A stretch of DNA of 64,000 nucleotides, taken from the NCBI RefSeq assembly GCF_959029255.1, contig NZ_CAUFUE010000013.1:60956-124955 (forward strand), read 5' to 3'. How positions within the stretch are numbered: the first letter of the stretch is position 1; the number at the start of each line of letters is the position of its first letter. Both the position numbers and the translations under genes were made by a program. The notes beneath the pieces were generated by a model. That model saw nothing but the letters and a program-made list of their open reading frames with translations. It searched no databases and was not told the origin of the DNA. This document shows positions 1 to 8,335 of the stretch, in pieces. The stretch comes from an uncultured Bacteroides sp. (lineage in GTDB: Bacteria > Bacteroidota > Bacteroidia > Bacteroidales > Bacteroidaceae).

Positions 1-316
1 TAATAATCATACCATCGTATTTCTCGCCACGCATTTTATCAAAGTCGGTATAGAACGTTTTCATGTGTTCTATCGGAGTATTTTTGGATGTATGACTCTT
101 GATTTTCATGAACGAAATTTCTACCTGTAACGGAGTATTGGATAACAAACGCACAAGATCCGTCTCCGTTGTAATCTTCAGGGGCATCAGGTTCAATATT
201 ACAATCCTTAGCGGACGAATATCCTGTTGGGTTGCACGAGAATTGTCGATGACGAAAATATTTTCCTCTTTCAGTAGCTCTATCGCAGGAAGTTTATCGG
301 GTAAATTTAAAGGCAT
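1..316 (-). CDS. metA: Homoserine O-acyltransferase MetA, 5' part only (runs off the window)
   Basis: The minus strand from the ATG at 314-316 reads without a stop to the window edge (105 codons). The protein starts MPLNLPDKLPAIELLKEE and continues with NIFVIDNSRA, IRPLRIVILNLMPLK and TETDLVRLLSNTPLQVEI, which is the N-terminal signature of MetA-type homoserine O-succinyl/acetyltransferase (first committed step of methionine synthesis, cytoplasmic). The catalytic Cys and the residue that decides acetyl versus succinyl specificity lie outside the window, so the acyl donor cannot be told. metF, another methionine-related gene, lies 2.4 kb away on the opposite strand. A weak -7-like box (TAACTTTA on the minus strand, 362-369) is the only promoter candidate seen. 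Confidence 0.93.
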   Translation of the reverse strand, partial: MPLNLPDKLPAIELLKEENIFVIDNSRATQQDIRPLRIVILNLMPLKITTETDLVRLLSNTPLQVEISFMKIKSHTSKNTPIEHMKTFYTDFDKMRGEKYDGMII

Positions 317-658
317 GGCTTTTCTATTGTTTAACTGATTACTATATACGATTTTAGCGTGTAAAGTTAGATAAAAAATCAGTGTGGTATGAATAATTTA
401 TAAAAGTTTTTATCGAATTATAGTTCCTGATAATAGAAATTATAATACATTTGCTTTGACAAACAATAAACATGTGCCAGAAAAGAAGAACGAAAAGCAC
501 CACGGCATTAAGTGTAATGCTGAATAACAAGCATTCAAAAGCGTAAATACTTTTCTATACCTATTATGGTTCTGTTCACTCTAAAATTTTGATACACACC
601 TTTATGAATATGAACCACAGACAGAAATATATCTGTCTCATAAATAAATATACGCAAA
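317..658. other. Divergent intergenic region between metA and the fimbrillin-FISUMP gene
   Basis: These 342 bp are AT-rich and hold no credible gene. The only clear signal is the plus-strand promoter box listed separately at 446-453. No SAM-riboswitch-like fold was recognised by eye upstream of metA. Confidence 0.6.
446..453 (+). promoter_or_regulatory. Bacteroides -7 promoter box (TACATTTG)
   Basis: Exact match to the Bacteroides TAnnTTTG -7 consensus, about 205 bp upstream of the fimbrillin-FISUMP gene. It would give a long 5' untranslated leader of about 200 nt. No good -33 TTTG was found at 19-21 bp. Confidence 0.4.
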
Positions 659-2578
659 ATGAAAAGAAATGCTTTAAAGAGAGAGGTATGCAAAATACTA
701 TACGCATTACCCATCAGTCTTACTTTGCTCTACACATCTTGTATCAACAAAATCGGAGACGACATTGAAGAAGGAACCGTTCCTATTTCGTTCTCTACAA
801 AAATCAGTAAAAGTACGACAAAGACAACAACATCCGCTTTCGAAAAAGGAGAACAAATAGGTTTGTTCGCAATGCTGACATCTACTTCCCTAAACGACCA
901 GCGATACATTGACAACCTTTGCCTGGAGTGCGGAGAGGATGCCTTATTAATTCCTGAAAAGGAAGTCTTTTATCCGGAGGGAGATGCCACAGTGGATTTT
1001 ATCGGTTATTATCCTTATCAAAAAGAAGGGATATCCAGTGGAAATTCCCAACTGCACATTTCAGTAGCAACCAATCAAAGTACGAAAGCTAAGCACTCAA
1101 TTTCTGATTTTCTAATTGCAAAGAGAAATAAGGTACAAAGTGGAAGCGAACCGGTAGAGTTAACATTTAAGCATCAACTCGCTAAGATAAGTATCATACT
1201 ATCACCCAAAGAAGGGGAAAATGCAGATGATATACTTAAAGCAAATCCCAAAATCATTGCTACAGGCTTTAATACACAAGCCTTGTATGATTTCCAAACC
1301 GGCGACCTTTCAAAACTGGCTACAAAAGCGGACATCTCACCTTTCGGAAACTGGAAGAAACAAAGTAACGGCACGTTATCAGGAAAAGAATTCATTGTTA
1401 TCCCGCAGGAAGACACAAGCGGTGAACAGGCTTTCGTATTGGAATGGAACGGTAAATTATATACTTGCCCTATGCCGACAGTTACTATGAAAGGCAATAC
1501 GGAATTTGAGATTTCTATCGATGCCATACAAACAACAAGCCGGGTTTTAAACAGTATTACAAGTAACATTAAGGCATGGGAATATCAGGAAAGCGGGCAA
1601 AGCGAAAACAATCACAACTTAACCACTGTCCGCATCGCAGCACTGTCTTTCTCTACATCTGATGTATACAGGGTGTATTACCAAAGTATGCCTGTTGCTG
1701 AAATATGTAAAGAGTATCTATATTCGACCGGCAGTAATATAGCCTCTCGTGCCATTGTTGTTTATCCGGTAGTGAATGAGAAGACAGATTTACAAAAAGG
1801 AAATGTGTTGCAATTGCTGGACGAATATGGGATGACACATGGAGGTATCGTAAACTGGGATACAGAAAACAATTCATTGACGTACACACCCGGAAGTTCA
1901 AAACCGGTTGAAAGTTTCTTTATTGATGAAAATGGGAAGATTGTTTTGGAAAAACCTGACACACCGGCAGCTATAAACGTAAGCAGCTATCAGATAAGGG
2001 ATATACGAAACGGCAAACTGCAAACCTATCCCATCGTAAAGATAGGTACACAATATTGGATGAAAGAGAACTTACAAGCTACCCGCTATCAGGACAATAC
2101 AGCACTTCCTCTCAAAACAACTTTAGGTGCAGGAAACGGTTACTTTCAAAATGCCGACAAAACATTATTCTTTTATAATGGAGAAGCATTATTAGAAAAA
2201 GAATTATCCCCAAAGGAATGGAAAATACCCAATAAAAGCGATTGGGACAAAATGATTGCATATATCAATAATGACGCATCACTGCTGAAAGCGGGAACTT
2301 GGAAAGCTTTCACTAATGAAACAGTTTGTCCTGTCACTAATCTGACAGGTTTGAGCATCCGGCCTTATGGCATGTTTGACGTAAACAGCAAAGGAACACA
2401 CCTCCATTGCAATATAGAAACAACTGCCGCTTTTTGGATCTATGGAGAAACGCAAAACACCCTGCTGAACAAAGGAATATTCTTTTTAGGAGGCTCAAAT
2501 GAAATAAAAGAAGGAGCAAACACTACAAATTCAGACGCTTATTATCGCGGTTTTTCCATCCGCTGCATAAAAGAATAG
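659..2578 (+). CDS. Fimbrillin-like lipoprotein with C-terminal FISUMP domain
   Basis: A 639-residue probable surface lipoprotein. The N-terminus has a basic stretch, a hydrophobic segment and the lipobox LLYTSC (Cys28), followed by an acidic stretch (GDDIEE) of the kind linked to surface export in Bacteroides. Residues about 35-310 read as a fimbrillin/Mfa-like domain (VPISFSTKI, GEQIGLFAM, YYPYQ, LTFKHQLAKI). From about residue 445 there is a Fibrobacter-succinogenes-major-paralogous (FISUMP) domain, with the hallmarks IGTQYWMKENL and a terminal GFSIRCIKE. Fimbrillin domains build or cap pili in this phylum; the role of FISUMP is unknown. The gene is monocistronic, between metA and metF, with no FimB/FimC-type partners nearby. 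Adhesion or surface display is an inference. Confidence 0.8.
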   Translation: MKRNALKREVCKILYALPISLTLLYTSCINKIGDDIEEGTVPISFSTKISKSTTKTTTSAFEKGEQIGLFAMLTSTSLNDQRYIDNLCLECGEDALLIPEKEVFYPEGDATVDFIGYYPYQKEGISSGNSQLHISVATNQSTKAKHSISDFLIAKRNKVQSGSEPVELTFKHQLAKISIILSPKEGENADDILKANPKIIATGFNTQALYDFQTGDLSKLATKADISPFGNWKKQSNGTLSGKEFIVIPQEDTSGEQAFVLEWNGKLYTCPMPTVTMKGNTEFEISIDAIQTTSRVLNSITSNIKAWEYQESGQSENNHNLTTVRIAALSFSTSDVYRVYYQSMPVAEICKEYLYSTGSNIASRAIVVYPVVNEKTDLQKGNVLQLLDEYGMTHGGIVNWDTENNSLTYTPGSSKPVESFFIDENGKIVLEKPDTPAAINVSSYQIRDIRNGKLQTYPIVKIGTQYWMKENLQATRYQDNTALPLKTTLGAGNGYFQNADKTLFFYNGEALLEKELSPKEWKIPNKSDWDKMIAYINNDASLLKAGTWKAFTNETVCPVTNLTGLSIRPYGMFDVNSKGTHLHCNIETTAAFWIYGETQNTLLNKGIFFLGGSNEIKEGANTTNSDAYYRGFSIRCIKE

Positions 2579-2611
2579 CCATTCAAAAAGACATTTATCA
2601 TTTCTTTTTCG

Positions 2612-2619
2612 TATTTTTG
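2612..2619 (+). promoter_or_regulatory. Bacteroides -7 promoter box (TATTTTTG) for metF
   Basis: Exact TAnnTTTG match 50 bp upstream of the metF start and downstream of the preceding stop. It implies a leader of roughly 45 nt. Confidence 0.5.
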
Positions 2620-2669
2620 TTCCCAATGTGCAAGATTTTTGCCAATAGGACAAAGATAACGAAAAAGAA

Positions 2670-3623
2670 ATGAGAGTAATCGACCTGATACACAGTAACG
2701 AAAAAACAGCTTTTTCATTTGAAATACTGCCGCCACTGAAAGGTACAGGCATCGAAAAGCTGTACGAAACCATAGATACATTACGGGAATTCGACCCTAA
2801 ATACATAAATATCACCACACATCGCAGCGAGTATGTGTACAAAGACCTCGGCAACGGATTATTTCAACGTAATCGTCTGCGTCGCCGTCCCGGTACGGTT
2901 GCCGTGGCTGCCGCTATTCAAAACAAATATAACATAACCGTAGTCCCCCACCTTCTTTGCAGCGGCTTCAGCCGTGAAGATATTGAATATGAGTTACTCG
3001 ACTTGCAATTCCTGGGCATTACGGATTTACTGGTATTGCGAGGTGACAAAGCGAAGCACGAGTCCGTTTTCACTCCCGAATCCGACGGCCACAGCCACGC
3101 CATAGAACTGGAGGAACAAATCAACAACTTTAATAAAGGCATCTTTGTAGACGGATCAGAAATGAAAGTCACCAAAACGCCTTTTTCATACGGAGTGGCA
3201 TGCTATCCCGAAAAGCATGAAGAAGCCCCCAATATGGCAAGTGACCTGTACTGGTTGAAGAAAAAGATGGAAACCGGAGCAGAATATGCCGTTACCCAGC
3301 TTTTCTACGATAACCAGAAATACTTCAACTTTGTGGAACGTGCACGTAAAGAAGGCATCACCATTCCCATTATTCCCGGTATCAAGCCATTCAAGAAGTT
3401 ATCACAACTTAGTATGATACCCAAAACTTTCAAAGTGGATTTGCCCGAAGAACTGACGCATGAAGCTTTGAAATGCAAAACTGATGCGGATGCCCAAAAG
3501 ATTGGCATAGAGTGGTGTATAAAACAGTGTAAAGAGTTGATGGCACATGGAGTACCAAGTATTCATTTCTACTCCATCGGTGCGGTAGATAGTATCAAGG
3601 AGGTTGCCAAACAAATATATTAA
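2670..3623 (+). CDS. metF: Methylenetetrahydrofolate reductase
   Basis: 317 residues, a normal length for bacterial MetF. The cytoplasmic flavoenzyme reduces 5,10-methylene-THF to 5-methyl-THF, the methyl donor for methionine synthase. Family hallmarks seen are FSFEILPPLKG at the N-terminus (with the active-site Glu of the FEIxPP motif), YINITTHRS, the VPHLLCSG segment, LLVLRGD, and the late TQLFYDNQKYFNF and IIPGIKP motifs. The ATG at 2670 places the F-S-F-E-I motif at the usual distance from the start. It is followed by holB in the same direction after 106 bp. Location near metA fits a methionine-related neighbourhood, though the two are divergent with another gene between them. Confidence 0.96.
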   Translation: MRVIDLIHSNEKTAFSFEILPPLKGTGIEKLYETIDTLREFDPKYINITTHRSEYVYKDLGNGLFQRNRLRRRPGTVAVAAAIQNKYNITVVPHLLCSGFSREDIEYELLDLQFLGITDLLVLRGDKAKHESVFTPESDGHSHAIELEEQINNFNKGIFVDGSEMKVTKTPFSYGVACYPEKHEEAPNMASDLYWLKKKMETGAEYAVTQLFYDNQKYFNFVERARKEGITIPIIPGIKPFKKLSQLSMIPKTFKVDLPEELTHEALKCKTDADAQKIGIEWCIKQCKELMAHGVPSIHFYSIGAVDSIKEVAKQIY

Positions 3624-3729
3624 GGAATTAAGAATTGAAAGTAAATTCAATCGGAACTATCTCTTAATAAAAAAACAAGAGAGGTTTTGAGCAAAATTAA
3701 ATCGTAAATAGATAAATCGAAGATTAACA

Positions 3730-4857
3730 GTGATTAGTTTCAAGGATGTAATAGGACAAGAAGCTGCCAAGCAGCGGTTGATACAAGAGGTACAGGAAGG
3801 ACGTATCCCCCATGCCCAGCTCTTTTGCGGACCGGCAGGAACCGGTAAGCTCCCGTTAGCAATGGCATACGCCCGTTATATCTGTTGTCCCAACCGTACG
3901 GAAACAGACGCCTGCGGCACCTGCCCATCCTGCGTCAAGTGGAACAAACTGGTACACCCGGACGTTCACTTCGTTTTCCCCATCGTGAAAAGCTCTAAAG
4001 GAAAAAAAGAAGTGTGCGACGATTATATAGCAGATTGGAGACATTTTGTCCTGAACAACCCTTATTTTGCTCTGAACCATTGGCTGAACGAGATGGGCGC
4101 AGAAAACGGGCAAGCCATCATATATGCCAAAGAAAGCGATGAGATTACCCGTAAACTCAGTCTGAAATCCAGCGAAGGAGGATACAAATTTACCATCGTC
4201 TGGCTTCCGGAAAAGATGCACGAAGTTTGCGCCAATAAGTTACTGAAACTGTTGGAAGAACCACCTGAAAAGACAGTATTCCTGTTAGTTTCCGAAGCGC
4301 CGGACATGATACTTCCAACTATCCTAAGCCGTACGCAACGTTTCAATATCCGTGCGATAGAAGAGACTGAAATAGCAAATGCCTTGCAACAGAAGTATGG
4401 CGTACAACCGATAGACAGCCAGAATATCGCCCATCTGGCAAACGGGAACTTCATTAAAGCTTTGGAGACAATCCACCTAAATGAAGAAAACGAACTTTTT
4501 TTCAACCTGTTCGTCAACTTGATGCGTCTCTCCTATCAACGCAAGATAAGAGAAATGAAACAATGGAGCGAACAACTTGCGGCAATGGGACGCGAACGCC
4601 AAAAGAACTTTTTGGAATATTGCCAGCGCATGATACGGGAAAACTTCATCTACAACCTGCACCGCAAGGAGATGAGTTATATGACAATACAGGAGCAAAA
4701 CTTCGCCACCCGTTTCTCACCGTTCGTCAACGAACGAAATGTGATGGGAATTATGGATGAGCTAAGTGAAGCGCAGGCGCATATTGAGCAGAATGTGAAT
4801 GCGCGCATGGTATTTTTTGATTTCTCACTAAAAATGATTGTATTATTAAAACAATAG
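3730..4857 (+). CDS. holB: DNA polymerase III clamp-loader subunit delta'
   Basis: 375 residues; part of the clamp loader that places the beta clamp on DNA. The start is a GTG at 3730, chosen because the conserved FKDVIGQEAAKQRL segment begins directly after it and no ATG lies upstream in frame. Visible features are a P-loop-like GPAGTGKLPLA, in which Leu replaces the usual Thr/Ser (a degenerate P-loop fits the non-ATPase delta' role), a four-Cys zinc module CCPNRTETDACGTCPSC, LLKLLEEPPEKTVFLL, and the sensor-1 motif ILSRTQRF (SRC-like). The C-terminal third is helical, as in the family. The next gene begins 6 bp after its stop, so they are co-transcribed. Confidence 0.93.
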   Translation: MISFKDVIGQEAAKQRLIQEVQEGRIPHAQLFCGPAGTGKLPLAMAYARYICCPNRTETDACGTCPSCVKWNKLVHPDVHFVFPIVKSSKGKKEVCDDYIADWRHFVLNNPYFALNHWLNEMGAENGQAIIYAKESDEITRKLSLKSSEGGYKFTIVWLPEKMHEVCANKLLKLLEEPPEKTVFLLVSEAPDMILPTILSRTQRFNIRAIEETEIANALQQKYGVQPIDSQNIAHLANGNFIKALETIHLNEENELFFNLFVNLMRLSYQRKIREMKQWSEQLAAMGRERQKNFLEYCQRMIRENFIYNLHRKEMSYMTIQEQNFATRFSPFVNERNVMGIMDELSEAQAHIEQNVNARMVFFDFSLKMIVLLKQ

Positions 4858-4863
4858 ATAAAA

Positions 4864-6285
4864 ATGGACTTTATACTACATAACGGAAGCGGAGGTCTTT
4901 GCTGCAAAAGTTGCGGCAGACAGGACAAGCAACTGAATACCTACGACTGGCTTGCCGATATACCGGGCAATGCTGAAGAGTCGGATATGGTAGAGGTTCA
5001 GTTCAAGAATACCCGCAAGGGATATTTCCGCAACAGCAATAAGATTCCCTTGGAAAAAGGGGATATCGTAGCCGTTGAAGCTACACCCGGACATGATATA
5101 GGCGTAGTAACGCTGACAGGACGTCTCGTTCCTCTTCAGATGAAAAAAGCCAATATCAAGTCGGAAGCTGACATCAAGCGCATTTACCGCAAGGCAAAGC
5201 CGGTGGACATAGACAAATACAACGAAGCAAAGTCTCGTGAACATGATACGATGATTCGTGCCCGCCAGATTGCCCTTGACCTCAATCTTAATATGAAAAT
5301 CGGTGACGTGGAATATCAGGGGGACGGGAATAAAGCCATCTTCTACTACATTGCCGATGAGCGTGTAGACTTCCGCCAATTGATTAAAGTACTTGCCGAA
5401 GCATTCCATGTACGTATCGAAATGAAACAAATCGGTGCACGACAAGAAGCCGGTCGTATCGGAGGTATCGGTCCTTGTGGCCGTGAGCTGTGCTGTGCCA
5501 CCTGGATGACTTCTTTCGTTTCGGTATCTACCAGCGCCGCACGCTTTCAAGATATCTCACTGAACCCGCAAAAGCTTGCCGGGCAATGCGCCAAACTGAA
5601 ATGTTGTCTCAACTATGAGGTAGATTGTTATGTAGAGGCTCAAAAGCGTTTGCCTTCCAGAGAGATTGAATTGGAAACCAAAGATGGTATATTCTACTTC
5701 TTCAAAGCAGATATTCTAAGTAACCAGATAACTTACTCCAGCGATAAAAATATCCCGGCCAATCTGGTTACTATCAGCGGCAGACGCGCATTCGAAATAA
5801 TAGGTCTGAACAGACGGGGCATTAAGCCGGAAAGCCTGTTGGAAGAGACACGTCGGCAAGAGCCTAAGAAGCCTGTAGATTTATTGGAACAGGAAAGTTT
5901 GACCCGCTTCGACCGTAGCCGCAAGAATAAAGGCAGTGATAATAACGGTGCCGGTAATAATGGCAATGGTAATGCCAACGGCAACCGGAACAAGAACAAG
6001 AAGAAAAAGAGCAATAATAACCGTCCGCAGGGAGGAGAACAATCTGCTGCCCCGCAGTCGTCAAAAGAGCAACAACCCAGACACCCCCAAGACCGGCAGC
6101 CCAGACAGGGAGGAGCACCCAGACAAGGCGGCGAGCAACAAGGTGGCGGGCAAGAACAAGGAGAACGTTCGCAACGGAACAACAACCGTAGGAACTTCCG
6201 CAACAACAAGCCCAATCCGCAAGGAGACAGACCTAAACCCCAAGGAGATAAACCCGCTCAAAATGACAAGCCTGCTCAAGAATAA
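4864..6285 (+). CDS. PSP1-domain protein (RicT/YaaT-like) with low-complexity tail
   Basis: 473 residues. Residues about 40-330 carry the PSP1/RicT fold, with KKANIKSEADIKRIYRKAK, DERVDFRQLIKVLAEAFHVRIE and the characteristic cysteines of GGIGPCGRELCCATW and AGQCAKLKCCLNYEVDCY. In Bacillus, RicT (YaaT) works with RicA and RicF as an Fe-S complex that promotes RNase-Y-dependent mRNA processing; the Cys pattern suggests a similar metal-binding role here, but RicA/RicF are not in the window. The last ~120 residues are a disordered N/K/Q/G/P-rich tail with repeats such as RQGG and KPQGDKP, not found in Bacillus homologues as far as known. It is tightly coupled to holB upstream and overlaps gldH downstream. 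Confidence 0.88.
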   Translation: MDFILHNGSGGLCCKSCGRQDKQLNTYDWLADIPGNAEESDMVEVQFKNTRKGYFRNSNKIPLEKGDIVAVEATPGHDIGVVTLTGRLVPLQMKKANIKSEADIKRIYRKAKPVDIDKYNEAKSREHDTMIRARQIALDLNLNMKIGDVEYQGDGNKAIFYYIADERVDFRQLIKVLAEAFHVRIEMKQIGARQEAGRIGGIGPCGRELCCATWMTSFVSVSTSAARFQDISLNPQKLAGQCAKLKCCLNYEVDCYVEAQKRLPSREIELETKDGIFYFFKADILSNQITYSSDKNIPANLVTISGRRAFEIIGLNRRGIKPESLLEETRRQEPKKPVDLLEQESLTRFDRSRKNKGSDNNGAGNNGNGNANGNRNKNKKKKSNNNRPQGGEQSAAPQSSKEQQPRHPQDRQPRQGGAPRQGGEQQGGGQEQGERSQRNNNRRNFRNNKPNPQGDRPKPQGDKPAQNDKPAQE

Positions 6286-6748
6286 GAGGTTTCCTCTGAA
6301 AGGTATCATCCTGCTGTTTATCGTAAGTGCATTGAGCGCTTGCGATAAACAGACGGTATACCATGCTTTCCAATCCATACCGCAAGAGGGCTGGTTAAGG
6401 AAGGATACTTTACTTTTCAACGTCGAAGTGCCCGATTCCCAAACCTATTACAAGCTTTCCATAGAAATCCGCAACCGGAATAACTATCCTTATCAGAACC
6501 TAAGTTTTTCCATCTGTTACGATGGCCCGGAAGTTCCAAAACTTCCCGCAGACACATTGAATGCCATCTTAGCCACTAAAGAAGGAATTTGGAAAGGCGA
6601 CGGTTGGGGAGGTTTATATCAATCGGCTTTTCCTGTGGGCAGCATACGAGTGGGCAAAGCCGGCGCTTATCACTTCAAAATTGCTTATACCCTGCCTGAT
6701 GAAAGTTTACAGGGAATCAACGATATCGGTCTCTGCATAAAGAAATAA
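6263..6748 (+). CDS. gldH: Gliding-motility-type lipoprotein GldH
   Basis: 161 residues. The start is the ATG at 6263, inside the 3' end of the PSP1 gene (23-bp overlap in another frame), because it gives MTSLLKNKRFPLKG, a hydrophobic segment and the lipobox ALSAC (Cys27). The mature part shows GldH hallmarks: YKLSIEIRNRNNYPYQNL, the GKWKGDGWG-like stretch GIWKGDGWGGL, and the final GINDIGLCIKK. GldH is needed for gliding and type IX secretion in Flavobacterium; Bacteroides does not glide, and GldH persists with an unknown periplasmic or outer-membrane role. The frame remains open upstream to 5936, but that part is a shadow of the low-complexity tail. It converges on rodA with only a 10-bp gap. 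Confidence 0.88.
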   Translation: MTSLLKNKRFPLKGIILLFIVSALSACDKQTVYHAFQSIPQEGWLRKDTLLFNVEVPDSQTYYKLSIEIRNRNNYPYQNLSFSICYDGPEVPKLPADTLNAILATKEGIWKGDGWGGLYQSAFPVGSIRVGKAGAYHFKIAYTLPDESLQGINDIGLCIKK

Positions 6749-6758
6749 AGCGACAGAA

Positions 6759-8216
6759 TCAAAGTCTTCGATTACGTCCCGCATCAATCCGCAGGAAAAT
6801 AAAAAGCAGAATGGTAAATCCCCACAGAGAGGAACCGCCATAACTGAAGAAAGGCAACGGGATACCTATCACGGGCGTCAACCCCAGTACCATACCGATA
6901 TTGATAAACAAGTGAAAGAGGAAGATGCTCAACACGGAATACCCATACACCCTCCCGAATGCGGACTGTTGTCGTTCCGCCACCACTATCAAGCGAAGTA
7001 TTAAAATAAGAAATAAGAAAAGTACGGCAGTAGAACCTACAAACCCTTCTTCTTCACCCACCGTACAGAAAATAAAGTCCGTGTCCTGTTCGGGTACGTA
7101 TTTCAATTTTGTTTGAGTACCGTTCAGAAAACCCTTTCCTATCAATCCGCCTGAACCGATGGCAATCTTCGACTGGTTAACATTGTACCCGGCACCCGTC
7201 AGGTCTTCTTCCATACCCAATACAACTTTAATACGTATCTGCTGATGAGGTTCCAACACTTTATTAAAGAAGTAATCGCTGGAATAAAGGAAACTGATGG
7301 AGCCTATCGCAAACAATCCAATAAGGAAATAAGCTATATGCCGCTCACTCAAAGATAGAAAAATAAGGTAACCGATAACGACCACACACAATCCCCACTG
7401 TACCCACACAAGATTAAAAGAAACTACATACTCTGAAATCAGATAAGCAACAAGCAATACGCTCATTGAACCGGCCAGTATATTTCGTACAGGTTCCCAT
7501 CGTTTTCTATATACCCACACCATTCCACCGGCAAAAAGCAACACCATCGATAATACGGCAAACTCACCTATTGGTGTCGGGGTATCGGCTATGAAAACAT
7601 TATCGAAACGAATTCCAACCACGAAATAAATTACCGCACAAATCCCCGAAAACAGTACCACACCCGGCATGCCTTCCCGATAAAGCATCAGGAAAAAGGC
7701 CGTATACACCAATGCCGAACCTGTCTCCCGTTGCAAAATAATCAGCATCATAGGAAACAGAATGAGGAATATCAGCATCAACGCACTCTTCCAATTCTTC
7801 ATTGTAAATGAATAGGCGCTCATATATTTGGCAAGCGCCAGCGCCGTGGCAAACTTGGCAAACTCCGCAGGCTGCAAACTGACGGGACCCATCACCAGCC
7901 ACGACCGCGACCCTTTCGTATCAGGCGCTATAAATATCGTGACTATCAAGAGCAACATCAACCCTATATATATAAGGTATGCGAACATATCATAAATAGT
8001 ATCGTCCAGCATCAGCAACACAAAACCAAGTCCGAAGGAACAGATAATCCATACAAACTGCTTACCGGCACGGGTAGAAAAGTCAAAGAAGTCGCGGTCG
8101 CCATAATCATAACTTGCACCGCAAACACTGAACCATCCGAAGACAATGAGCAACAGATAGATGACAATCGTCACCCAATCCAGCGATTTCCATATATTAT
8201 CTCTCCTCGTCACCAA
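6759..8216 (-). CDS. rodA: Rod-shape glycosyltransferase RodA
   Basis: 485 residues, a multi-pass SEDS-family peptidoglycan glycosyltransferase of the inner membrane that pairs with PBP2 in the elongasome. About ten membrane spans are visible, starting DWVTIVIYLLLIVFGWFSV. SEDS hallmarks include GSRSWLVMGPVSLQPAEFAK, ILQRETGSALVY, and the C-terminal IGMVLGLTPVIGIPLPFFSYGGSS. The protein is longer than E. coli RodA (370) because of extra membrane segments in the middle, usual for Bacteroidetes. It is the last gene of the mre operon, 119 bp downstream of mrdA across a spacer of short repeats. Confidence 0.96.
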   Translation of the reverse strand: MVTRRDNIWKSLDWVTIVIYLLLIVFGWFSVCGASYDYGDRDFFDFSTRAGKQFVWIICSFGLGFVLLMLDDTIYDMFAYLIYIGLMLLLIVTIFIAPDTKGSRSWLVMGPVSLQPAEFAKFATALALAKYMSAYSFTMKNWKSALMLIFLILFPMMLIILQRETGSALVYTAFFLMLYREGMPGVVLFSGICAVIYFVVGIRFDNVFIADTPTPIGEFAVLSMVLLFAGGMVWVYRKRWEPVRNILAGSMSVLLVAYLISEYVVSFNLVWVQWGLCVVVIGYLIFLSLSERHIAYFLIGLFAIGSISFLYSSDYFFNKVLEPHQQIRIKVVLGMEEDLTGAGYNVNQSKIAIGSGGLIGKGFLNGTQTKLKYVPEQDTDFIFCTVGEEEGFVGSTAVLFLFLILILRLIVVAERQQSAFGRVYGYSVLSIFLFHLFINIGMVLGLTPVIGIPLPFFSYGGSSLWGFTILLFIFLRIDAGRNRRL

Positions 8217-8335
8217 TTTATTTACAATTTACAATTTACGATTTACGATTGAAGGTACTTGGTCTCTTTATAATCTTTCTTTATAATCTTTCTTCATCAG
8301 CTTTCTTCATCATCTCTTTTTATCATCCCTCTTCA
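8217..8335. repeat. Heptamer and pyrimidine microrepeats between mrdA and rodA
   Basis: On the plus strand the spacer begins with TTTACAA/TTTACGA heptamers and continues with imperfect copies of a CTTTCTTCATCATCTCT-like block and two copies of TTTATAATCTTTC. Strand-biased pyrimidine runs dominate. There is no gene; the repeats resemble those at 10699-10760 and 12636-12757 in the same operon. Confidence 0.6.

Noticed and set aside
5936..6262. A longer GldH with a 109-residue N-terminal extension
   Set aside because: The upstream part is a shadow of the low-complexity tail of the PSP1 gene in another frame; the ATG at 6263 directly gives a lipoprotein signal.
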